A DNA stretch of 64,000 nt from Lacihabitans sp. CS3-21. GTDB taxonomy: Bacteria > Bacteroidota > Bacteroidia > Cytophagales > Spirosomataceae. The stretch spans positions 1 through 64,000 of the forward strand of contig NZ_RJUD01000113.1 of the NCBI RefSeq assembly GCF_024343675.1. Reading direction: 5' to 3'. Made by a program: the position numbers and the translations under genes. Numbering within the stretch: position 1 is the first letter of the stretch; each line of letters begins with the position of its first letter. Under the pieces are notes generated by a model. That model did not search any database. It saw only the letters and a program-made list of their open reading frames with translations, and had not been told where the DNA came from. Positions 36,452 to 43,912 of this stretch are shown in pieces.

Positions 36452-39169
36452 ATGAATAAAATGAAAAAGTTTCTTGGCACATCTATTACCCTTTTACTGC
36501 TCATTTTACAATTTAGTATTTCATATTCTCAAAAAACCATCAAAGGCAAAATTATAGACCATGAAACCAAAGAACCACTGGCCTACGGAACAGTAATTAT
36601 AAACAATACCACTAAAGCAACTACTTCTGATGAAACCGGAAATTTTATAATCAATGATGTAGGATTGGAAAAGTTTGAGGTGGTGGTCAGATATGTTGGC
36701 TATGAATCTTTTACAAAAGAAATAAACCTCCTAGGACAAACTAATGTCGACATTACGATAGAGTTAAAACTCGTGCAAAATCTGATGGGAGACTTCGAGG
36801 TTAAATCTCAAAAAGATAAAAACTGGCAAAAACAATATCAGCAATTTCTAAAACTATTTTTCGGCACAAGCGAATTTGCACAAAAATGCAAAATAGAAAA
36901 TCCATACGAAATTGAATTTGCCAAAACCGAAAATGGTCTTAAAGCAACCTCAAAAGTACCGTTAAACATCACCAACCATGCGTTGGGATACAAATTGATT
37001 CTTGACTTAAAGGAATTTCTCTCCAATGGCAGCGACTACCGAATTGTTTCCAATATTTTCTTCATAGAACAAACGCCAACTGACATTAAACAAAAACAAT
37101 CGTGGGAAACATCCCGAGAAAAGGCCTTCAAATACAGCAGTAAGTTTATATTTCAATCTATTCTTCAGAAGAACTGTTATCAGGAATTTTACGTACCAAA
37201 GAAAAATTCGAACGCAGTCCGGGGAAATTACTTCTACTCAGAACTTGATAAATCAATAGAAAAACTAAAGATTGAAAAGATTAAAATTGACACTTTGGCG
37301 AATGGAACTTTCAAAATATCTGTGCCAAAAAACCTTGAAATTCATGCAAAAAACCAAAAACCCTATAACAATCCTTATTCTGACATTAGCCATTCAATAA
37401 GTTGGCTACAGGCCGAAAATGACTTTATATTGACGGATAAAGATGGAAATGCTTTAAATCCTTACGATATTTTTCCTGCTGGCGACTTAAATTCCCTTAA
37501 GATTTCTGGAATACTTCCCTTAGATTTTCGGTCAAAAGAGCAAGCGATTGTCTCTCCAATCAAAAACGAAGAAGTTGTCACATCAAATTCAGCCGAAACG
37601 ACAGAAAAAATTTCAATACATGCTAACAAGTCGAGATTTTATGCGGGTGAGACCATTTGGTTTAAAATTTATCAGGAATACAAAACAACCGCTGAGCGTA
37701 AAAGTGGCGTAGTTTATATCGATTTGTTCAATGAAAAAGGGGAATTGCGAAATTCGAAAATTTTGCGTTCTGAAAATGGATCAAGTTGGGGAGAGTTTAA
37801 TTTGTCCGACACACTCCAAGCCGGAAAATATGCCTTAAGAGCTTATACCAATCAGATGAGAAGCTCTGGTAAATCTTCAATAGCAGAAATCGAGATTCTC
37901 ACTAGCAATGAAAGTTTTACGACCAATATAGAAGGCAATTCGGATGAATCTTCGAGCATCCTTGAATTAGAAAAAACAATTTTTAAAAACGGCGAGCATT
38001 TGACATTTGGTGTAAACGGTCAGCCTAATGAGTCCTATTCCATTTCGGTTGTTAAGAAAGAATACAGTTCAAAGTCATTTTTTGAAAACGAAACAATCAC
38101 GCAACACGGAAGAAAAGAGAATATCTTTCCTGTAGAAATTGCGGGAAGAGCTTTTGTTGGTAAAACTACTAAAAAACCGGAAGCCACAGTTTGGAATTTC
38201 GGAGCCAACTACAGCAATGTGGAGTTTTTGGAATCTGACAAAAATGAAAAATTTCTTCTACAAAATATTTTTCAAACTGACAGCATAAGCCTTTCATTAA
38301 AAGGTTATGACAAGAAAAACAAACCTTTAAGAGATTTAGAGTTAACTGATTTTGGCAGGCCTAATTTTGATTACATTTTCTCAAAATCCATAAAAACTGT
38401 TACAGAATATCAAGAAACCGGGATTAAAAACAGTCCCAAATCTTATGATTTTGACCTTGAAAAAATGATATTGCTGGATGAAGTAGAAATAAAGGCTAAA
38501 AAATCGGAAAACCCACAACTGCTCAAAGAACGAAAACTTTATGGTAACCCAAACAAAAGTTTTAACACAGAAGAAATAGTCAAAAGTAGTGCACCTAATG
38601 TATTGATGACTTTAACGAGCCTTTTACCCAACCTAAAAACTGTTTATGATGTTGAAAAACACACTCTAGATATTAGGTGGAACCGTCCAGGCTTTTTAAC
38701 TCCACAGAGACCAAGCATTATTGTTGATGGACTTGAAATTCAGAGCCCAACTGATATTCAACATTTAACTTCCTCAGCCATAGCTAAAATTGATATCTAT
38801 CAAAATGCAGTTACATCTGTACAAGGTGCACAATCTTTGATAGTAATTTATACCAAAACTTACCTAAACGAACCATCAAAAAACATTGCTAAGAAAAAAG
38901 ACCCAGATGTAAAGACTTTTAAATTCTTGGGCTTTTCAAACCCTAAATCTTTCTATTTGCCCACAAAAAACAAAGATGGGCATCGGATAGGTCAAATAGA
39001 ACAGAGGTCAACCATCTACTGGAATCCAAATATCGAAACTGGCGAGAATGGAAAAGCTCTTGTTTCATTTGAAGTATTGTCTTTGCCTGGAGAATATGTG
39101 ATTGAGTTGGTCGGAAAAGATGAAAAAGGAAAAGTTATTTCGGAGAGAAAAATGATAGAAATAAGGTAA
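36452..39169 (+). CDS. Large CarboxypepD_reg / MG2-like outer-membrane-associated protein
   Basis: A 905-residue exported protein. The signal peptide (MKKFLGTSITLLLLILQFSISYSQ) is followed by a carboxypeptidase-regulatory-like domain at about 28-110 (IKGKIIDHETKEPLAYGTVI), then a long region of unknown fold, and a macroglobulin MG2-like segment at about 390-500 (SRFYAGETIWFKIYQEY, then LQAGKYALRAYTNQM). Further on is a short plug-like segment (PSIIVDGLEIQ, then IAKIDIYQN). It ends with a beta-sandwich (TGENGKALVSFEVLSLPGEY). Proteins of this layout are common in Bacteroidota envelopes and of unknown role. The ATG at 36452 is used; the frame is open to 36386. It converges on lutC, with only three bases between the stops. 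Confidence 0.72.
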   Translation: MNKMKKFLGTSITLLLLILQFSISYSQKTIKGKIIDHETKEPLAYGTVIINNTTKATTSDETGNFIINDVGLEKFEVVVRYVGYESFTKEINLLGQTNVDITIELKLVQNLMGDFEVKSQKDKNWQKQYQQFLKLFFGTSEFAQKCKIENPYEIEFAKTENGLKATSKVPLNITNHALGYKLILDLKEFLSNGSDYRIVSNIFFIEQTPTDIKQKQSWETSREKAFKYSSKFIFQSILQKNCYQEFYVPKKNSNAVRGNYFYSELDKSIEKLKIEKIKIDTLANGTFKISVPKNLEIHAKNQKPYNNPYSDISHSISWLQAENDFILTDKDGNALNPYDIFPAGDLNSLKISGILPLDFRSKEQAIVSPIKNEEVVTSNSAETTEKISIHANKSRFYAGETIWFKIYQEYKTTAERKSGVVYIDLFNEKGELRNSKILRSENGSSWGEFNLSDTLQAGKYALRAYTNQMRSSGKSSIAEIEILTSNESFTTNIEGNSDESSSILELEKTIFKNGEHLTFGVNGQPNESYSISVVKKEYSSKSFFENETITQHGRKENIFPVEIAGRAFVGKTTKKPEATVWNFGANYSNVEFLESDKNEKFLLQNIFQTDSISLSLKGYDKKNKPLRDLELTDFGRPNFDYIFSKSIKTVTEYQETGIKNSPKSYDFDLEKMILLDEVEIKAKKSENPQLLKERKLYGNPNKSFNTEEIVKSSAPNVLMTLTSLLPNLKTVYDVEKHTLDIRWNRPGFLTPQRPSIIVDGLEIQSPTDIQHLTSSAIAKIDIYQNAVTSVQGAQSLIVIYTKTYLNEPSKNIAKKKDPDVKTFKFLGFSNPKSFYLPTKNKDGHRIGQIEQRSTIYWNPNIETGENGKALVSFEVLSLPGEYVIELVGKDEKGKVISERKMIEIR

Positions 39170-39172
39170 ATT

Positions 39173-39748
39173 TCACACCAAAAACACCACCAAGCCTCTA
39201 GCTCCATGAGCACCGAGAACCAAAGATTGTTCTATATCAGCTGTTTTGGATGGGCCAGCTAAAAACACACCAAAGCCATAGTCTATTGAGCCAATCTCCT
39301 CATAAGCTTGGTGCATGGTGGGTAGAATAGTGGATTTATCGATAATTACGGCCAAATATTGTGATATAAAGGGAGCTACTCGTTGTCCCATTTCTGATTC
39401 TGTCAGCCATATTGCTCCATTTTCCGCCACAGCAAACTGCCCTTTGATTATTAAAAACTCAGCGTCTCTGAGCGAATGTGGATCTGCTGTTTGCCAGTCT
39501 TTATTCTCCGAAAACTCAGGCAAAGTGGAGATTACTCTGGCATTGATAGGATAATTGGAGATAATGTATTTTTTAATTTCTTCAAAATCAGAAACTTGCA
39601 AAACCTTCCCTCCTATTCCTTCCAAAATTTCGGTGAATTTTTCGACCAAGTCATATTTCTCGCTACCCAAAACCGACAAATCAGGCAAAGGCAACAATTC
39701 TGGTTGATTCTGTTTTATTTTGGAAAGTATGTTTTCTCTACTGCTCAT
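39173..39748 (-). CDS. lutC: L-lactate utilization protein LutC (LUD domain)
   Basis: A 191-residue LUD-domain protein, third component of the LutABC L-lactate dehydrogenase, which oxidises L-lactate to pyruvate in the cytoplasm. Seen: LIIKGQFAVAENGAIWLTES and the C-terminal FGVFLAGPSKTADIEQSLVL followed by GAHGARG, the conserved LutC/YkgG end. It overlaps lutB by four bases (ATGA), and lutA lies upstream; the three genes keep the canonical order A-B-C. Confidence 0.93.
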   Translation of the reverse strand: MSSRENILSKIKQNQPELLPLPDLSVLGSEKYDLVEKFTEILEGIGGKVLQVSDFEEIKKYIISNYPINARVISTLPEFSENKDWQTADPHSLRDAEFLIIKGQFAVAENGAIWLTESEMGQRVAPFISQYLAVIIDKSTILPTMHQAYEEIGSIDYGFGVFLAGPSKTADIEQSLVLGAHGARGLVVFLV

Positions 39749-41172
39749 TTCCTATTCTTTTTGTACCAATCTCTAAAGCTTTCTTCCGGCGGCTCGGGCA
39801 TTTCACGCTGTTTATACCATGGATTCATGCGGTTATTTACCAAAAATGGCAATTTATCCATCAACATTCTTCCTACTTTTCCTGAAAACTTAAAAATACC
39901 TGGATTCGACAAAACAACTGACATCCCTTTCATAGCCAAGGTTTTAGACGTTGGCGAATAACCCTCCTGCACCAAAACTTGTCGCCATTTGTATAATTGT
40001 TGATGGATATCGATCTTAACTGGACAAACATTGCTACAAGAACCGCACAAAGTACTTGCAAAAGGCAAATCTGCATTGGCTCGCATATCCAGATTTGGAG
40101 CCAAAATAGAGCCAATAGGCCCTGCAACAGCACTGTGATAGCTATGTCCACCACTTCTTCTATACACTGGGCAAGTGTTGAAACAAGCCGCACACCGAAT
40201 GCATTTCAACGAATTTCTAAAATCTTCCCGCCCCAATTGCGTTGAACGACCATTGTCCACAATTACGATATGCATTTGTTGGCCATTACGAGGTTTCTTA
40301 AAATGGCTCGAATAAGTAGTTATAGGCTGTCCTGTAGCACTTCTAGCCAAAAGCCTCAAGAATACGCCGAGGTGTTTTTTCTGCGGAATGATTTTTTCAA
40401 AACCCATACTGGCTATATGAATATCAGCCAAATGTGCTCCCATATCGGCATTGCCTTCATTGGTACAAACCACAAATTCTCCAGTTTCTGCAACGGCAAA
40501 ATTAACACCCGTTAGAGCAATTGGTCGGGTCAAAAACTTATCTCTCAGGTGCTGACGAGCAGCTTCTGTTAGATACTGAGGGTCTTTGTTTCCTTTTTCA
40601 GTGCCTAGATGTTTGTGAAACAATTCTCCGATTTCTTCTTTTTTCCAGTGAATACAAGGCATCACGATGTGTGAAGGTGGCTCTTCTGCCAACTGGACAA
40701 TCCGTTCGCCTAAATCCGTATCGATTACTTCAATGCCTTTTTCTGCCAAAAACTCGTTCATGTGGCATTCTTCTGTTAGCATTGATTTGGATTTTACCAT
40801 GCCTTTAAAAGTATCATCAGGAATCTCACCTCTGTAATAATCAGAAATGATTCCGAAAACTATCTCATTGTGTTCTTTGGCGTCTGCAGCCCAATGGATT
40901 TTTATACCATTATTTGATGCATTTTCTTCAAATTGCAACAAATAATCGTGCATGTTTGAGAGTACATTATTCTTTATTTGAGAAGCTGTTTCACGCAAAA
41001 GCTCCCAATCATCTATTTGAAAAGCTGCTTTGTCACGTTTTTGACGAACCATATACAGTGTTTGGTCATGCCAAGTGGTGCGATCAAAATCTTTGTTGAA
41101 TATTTCTGCTCGTTCACTATGAGTGCCGAGATGTGAGTTGTGAGTTAAGGGTAACGAGTTACTTTTTGTCAT
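39745..41172 (-). CDS. lutB: L-lactate utilization iron-sulfur protein LutB
   Basis: A 475-residue iron-sulfur LUD protein of the LutABC complex. The N-terminal LUD domain includes GVNFAVAETGEFVVCTNEGN. Two ferredoxin-type clusters follow at about 325-400: CIRCAACFNTCPVY and CGSCSNVCPVKIDI. The C-terminal helical part (about 405-475) ends in WYKKNRK. The start is not certain: conserved sequence begins near residue 20 (SERAEIF), so a shorter N-terminus is possible, but no better ATG is seen. It lies 80 bases after lutA. Confidence 0.93.
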   Translation of the reverse strand: MTKSNSLPLTHNSHLGTHSERAEIFNKDFDRTTWHDQTLYMVRQKRDKAAFQIDDWELLRETASQIKNNVLSNMHDYLLQFEENASNNGIKIHWAADAKEHNEIVFGIISDYYRGEIPDDTFKGMVKSKSMLTEECHMNEFLAEKGIEVIDTDLGERIVQLAEEPPSHIVMPCIHWKKEEIGELFHKHLGTEKGNKDPQYLTEAARQHLRDKFLTRPIALTGVNFAVAETGEFVVCTNEGNADMGAHLADIHIASMGFEKIIPQKKHLGVFLRLLARSATGQPITTYSSHFKKPRNGQQMHIVIVDNGRSTQLGREDFRNSLKCIRCAACFNTCPVYRRSGGHSYHSAVAGPIGSILAPNLDMRANADLPFASTLCGSCSNVCPVKIDIHQQLYKWRQVLVQEGYSPTSKTLAMKGMSVVLSNPGIFKFSGKVGRMLMDKLPFLVNNRMNPWYKQREMPEPPEESFRDWYKKNRK

Positions 41173-41252
41173 AATTTTCTAATATTTATCAACCCTCAAA
41201 TTCTTGCTTTTTTCAACAAAATTAAAATTTACCAAAACTATTTACTCAGAAC

Positions 41253-41981
41253 TCAGCCCTCTAAACTCGGAACTATCATTGCTTGATTTAAAATTTCTGC
41301 AATATGCATTACTTGCATAGCATGCTTTTCTCTACGAATGATGCCATCTAAGTGCATTAAACAAGAGGTATCGCCACCAGTTAATATCTCTGTTCCATTT
41401 TTTAGATGATCTGCCAAACGGTCTTGTCCCATTCTTACCGAAACAGCTTCTTCGGCTACACAAAATGTACCTCCGAAACCACAGCATTCGTCTTTTCTGT
41501 CCAAAGTAACTAAATCCAAGCCTTTAAGGTTTTTAAGCAATTGCTCTGGTTTTGAAAAAAATGGGGCATTAAGTTCTGACATTTGACTTAAATGTAAACC
41601 TCGTTGACCATGGCAACTTTGATGCAAGCCAACTTTATGCTTGAACTCTCCTTCAAGGCTTTCAACTTTTAAAATATCTGTAATAAACTCAATCAATTCA
41701 TATATTCTTCCTTTCAAAGGAATATGCTCTTTGACATGTAATGTACAACTCCCTGAAGGAGAAACTACATAATCATATTCATCAAAATTGTCCTGAAAAA
41801 GTTTGGTACAATCGCCGGTAATATGCTCATAGCCTGAGTTGGCCATAGGTTGTCCACAGCAGGTTTGATTTTGAGGAAAAACTACCTCACAGCCCATTTT
41901 TTCAAGTAATTGCAAAGTGGCAATACCTACTTTAGGGTAAAATTGATCGATATAACACGGTATGAATAGGGCTACTTTCAT
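41253..41981 (-). CDS. lutA: L-lactate utilization protein LutA (cysteine-rich)
   Basis: A 242-residue (Fe-S)-binding protein with the two CCG domains of the family: NQTCCGQPMANSG near residue 40 and KDECCGFGGTFCV near residue 165. Similar CCG domains in heterodisulfide reductase and glycolate oxidase subunits bind iron-sulfur clusters. It is first in the lutABC group and comes 35 bases after the rhamnose isomerase gene, so lactate oxidation is physically tied to rhamnose breakdown, whose fused aldolase/dehydrogenase makes L-lactate. Confidence 0.93.
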   Translation of the reverse strand: MKVALFIPCYIDQFYPKVGIATLQLLEKMGCEVVFPQNQTCCGQPMANSGYEHITGDCTKLFQDNFDEYDYVVSPSGSCTLHVKEHIPLKGRIYELIEFITDILKVESLEGEFKHKVGLHQSCHGQRGLHLSQMSELNAPFFSKPEQLLKNLKGLDLVTLDRKDECCGFGGTFCVAEEAVSVRMGQDRLADHLKNGTEILTGGDTSCLMHLDGIIRREKHAMQVMHIAEILNQAMIVPSLEG

Positions 41982-42016
41982 TTAAGTTTTTTTAAAAAAC
42001 TCTAAAACACTTTTTT

Positions 42017-43297
42017 TCACAATCCAGTTGCAACAGTCTTTAAGCCACGCTCCCCAATTAAAACATTTCGAACTTTCAAGTCGCGGAAAATACCGATTGG
42101 TGAAATTGCTGCTCCAGCTCTCAACCTTGCCTCGGCTACAATTGGTCTCACATCGGTGCGATATGCTGCTTGAATAATTTCTTGGGCTTTCACAACGTCG
42201 TTACTTTCACGAGCCGCTTCTAAAGCATCGGCATCTACCAAAAGAGATTGGGAATAAGCTACCATAATAGCTTCAACCGACTGTAACAAATCTTCCAAAG
42301 GATCTTTGATATTATGCGATGCATCAATCATCCAACCAAATCCAGAGTTCAATTCAAAAGGGGAATTGTTTGGCTGAGTTCCTTGGGTCAATTCATTGAA
42401 AATCAAGAATAATTGATACGGATTAATACTACCAACAGTTAAGTCATCGTCGCCATATTTAGAATCATTGAAGTGGAAACCACCCAATTTCCCTTCCATC
42501 ATCAGTAAACTCACAATTTGTTCGATGTTGGCATTTGGTAAATGGTGGCCTAAATCAACCAATGTAAAGGCCTTTTCGCCCAATTTTGATGCATACAAAT
42601 GTGATTGTCCCCAATCACCCACAGTCATAGAATAAAAGTTCGGCTCAAAGGCTTTGTATTCTACAAACATCTTCCAATCTGCAGGAAGGGCAGCGTAAAT
42701 TTCCTGTAAACTCTCTAATGTATTCTCAAAAGCCTTTCTAAAATTTAATTGGCCAGGAAAACAAGAACCATCTGATAACCAAACCGTTAGAGATTTAGAA
42801 CCTAAATCTATGCCATGTTTTATAACTTCAATGTTATGGTCTATTGCTTGCTTACGTATGGCTTTGTTGACGTTTTGCAAAGAACCAAATTTGTAGGTCA
42901 AAGCTTGATCTGGCTGGTCTTGAAAGGTATTAGAATTGACTGCATCAAAAGCTAAGCCATGCTGAGCCGCAAGAGTTTGAATGTCTTTTGGAGAAGTTGG
43001 TATATCCCAAGGAATATGTAAGGAAATAGCTCCAGAAGTTTTATTTAACGTATGCAAAAGTCCAACATCTTCTATTTTTTCTTCCAGACTCCTTGGCTCT
43101 CCTCCTCCAGGAAAACGTCCGAAACGTGTTCCTCCAGTTCCTAATGCCCAAGAGGGAATGGCAACTTGAAAATCGATTAGTCTTTGAATTATGTTTTCAA
43201 CACCTTCTGTTTCGTTTTTTGCGAAATCAAAAAGTGTTTTGTGTTTTGCCAATTGTTTGGCGTTATGGTCATCTATTATATTTTGAGAAATTATCAT
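42017..43297 (-). CDS. rhaI: L-rhamnose isomerase (RhaI type)
   Basis: A 426-residue TIM-barrel sugar isomerase of the type found in Pseudomonas and rhizobia, unrelated in detail to E. coli RhaA. Typical segments are SWALGTGGTRFGRFPGGGEP (about 49-68), AISLHIPWD, FVEYKAFEPNFYSMTVGDWG, LVDLGHH, and GGFHFNDSKYGDDDL, which carry the metal-binding Glu, Asp and His residues of the family. It converts L-rhamnose to L-rhamnulose. It lies upstream of lutABC and is separated from the aldolase/dehydrogenase gene by a 600-bp repeat-flanked insertion. Confidence 0.92.
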   Translation of the reverse strand: MIISQNIIDDHNAKQLAKHKTLFDFAKNETEGVENIIQRLIDFQVAIPSWALGTGGTRFGRFPGGGEPRSLEEKIEDVGLLHTLNKTSGAISLHIPWDIPTSPKDIQTLAAQHGLAFDAVNSNTFQDQPDQALTYKFGSLQNVNKAIRKQAIDHNIEVIKHGIDLGSKSLTVWLSDGSCFPGQLNFRKAFENTLESLQEIYAALPADWKMFVEYKAFEPNFYSMTVGDWGQSHLYASKLGEKAFTLVDLGHHLPNANIEQIVSLLMMEGKLGGFHFNDSKYGDDDLTVGSINPYQLFLIFNELTQGTQPNNSPFELNSGFGWMIDASHNIKDPLEDLLQSVEAIMVAYSQSLLVDADALEAARESNDVVKAQEIIQAAYRTDVRPIVAEARLRAGAAISPIGIFRDLKVRNVLIGERGLKTVATGL

Positions 43298-43310
43298 CTT
43301 CTGTTATTTT

Positions 43311-43357
43311 ATTGAACACGGATTAACATGGATTTGACACGGATATTTTTCTGATTT
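43311..43357 (+). repeat. Left terminal inverted repeat
   Basis: Contains GAACACGGATTAACATGG and then ATTTGACACGGAT. It matches the reverse complement of 43862-43910 with a few mismatches and short gaps. Confidence 0.65.
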
Positions 43358-43370
43358 AATTATTATGTTT

Positions 43371-43757
43371 CTAAACTGGTATGTATTTCAAATAATTATC
43401 GTAAACTTTTCTTTTGAATTCTGCCTTTTTCCCAAAATTGAATAGTAAACCAACTTCAATACTTGTTCCTCTTAAATAATTGAGCAATTGTGCTTCATTC
43501 TCTTCAAGTAAACATTCAGCTGCTTTTAATTCAATTATTACCAAATTTTCAACAATTAAATCTGCAAAATATTCACCAACTTTATATCCTCGAAACCAAA
43601 CATCTATTTTTCTTTGAGCTTCTACTTCCAAACCTTCCTCTCTTAATGCCAAAAACATTGCATTTTGATAAACCTTTTCTAAAAAGCCGTACCCAAGTTC
43701 ATTATAAACTTGATAATAAACTTTAATAATTCTTTTTGTCAAATCGTCATGTTTCAT
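43371..43757 (-). CDS. GxxExxY family protein (PD-(D/E)XK nuclease-like)
   Basis: A 128-residue protein with the motif that names the family, GYGFLEKVYQNA (G-x-x-E-x-x-Y), and a putative nuclease core: FADLIVENLVIIELKA, with Asp followed by E-x-K. The family is placed in the PD-(D/E)XK superfamily by profile methods to my knowledge; no biochemical role is established. Members are spread irregularly among genomes and often sit in repeat-flanked cassettes. Here it interrupts the rha genes inside inverted repeats on both sides. Confidence 0.85.
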   Translation of the reverse strand: MKHDDLTKRIIKVYYQVYNELGYGFLEKVYQNAMFLALREEGLEVEAQRKIDVWFRGYKVGEYFADLIVENLVIIELKAAECLLEENEAQLLNYLRGTSIEVGLLFNFGKKAEFKRKVYDNYLKYIPV

Positions 43758-43861
43758 ATTTAAATAAGTTTGGGTAGACTTTTCAAAATTGAAACCTGAT
43801 TAACACAGTTTTGACACTAAAAGACTGATTAAAAATCCAAAAATCAGTGATAATTCTCTAT

Positions 43862-43910
43862 GAAAATCCTAAAAACATCCGTGTCAAATCAGTTAAATCC
43901 GTGTTCCAAT
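43862..43910 (-). repeat. Right terminal inverted repeat
   Basis: Minus-strand reading begins ATTGGAACACGGATTTAAC and continues TGATTTGACACGGAT. It pairs with the left repeat at 43311-43357 and abuts the rhaD stop codon. Confidence 0.65.
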
Positions 43911-43912
43911 AA

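Larger units (their letters stand above)
43311..43910. mobile_element. 600-bp repeat-bounded element carrying a GxxExxY gene
   Basis: The two ends are imperfect inverted repeats of about 47 bases. Both ends, read inward, start ATTG(G)AACACGGATT, continue with AAC, a short variable part and GATTTGACACGGAT, then a T-run and GATTT. A further diverged copy (43798-43816) lies inside the right end. The only gene inside codes for a GxxExxY/PD-(D/E)XK-like protein. It sits between rhaI and rhaD, with the right end touching the rhaD stop codon, as if inserted into a rhamnose operon. No transposase is present, so it would be non-autonomous or moved by the encoded nuclease-like protein; this is inference. 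Confidence 0.6.

Noticed and set aside
43371-43757. The GxxExxY gene as a toxin of a toxin-antitoxin pair
   Set aside because: No second small gene is present inside the repeats, and the protein looks nuclease-like without a partner.
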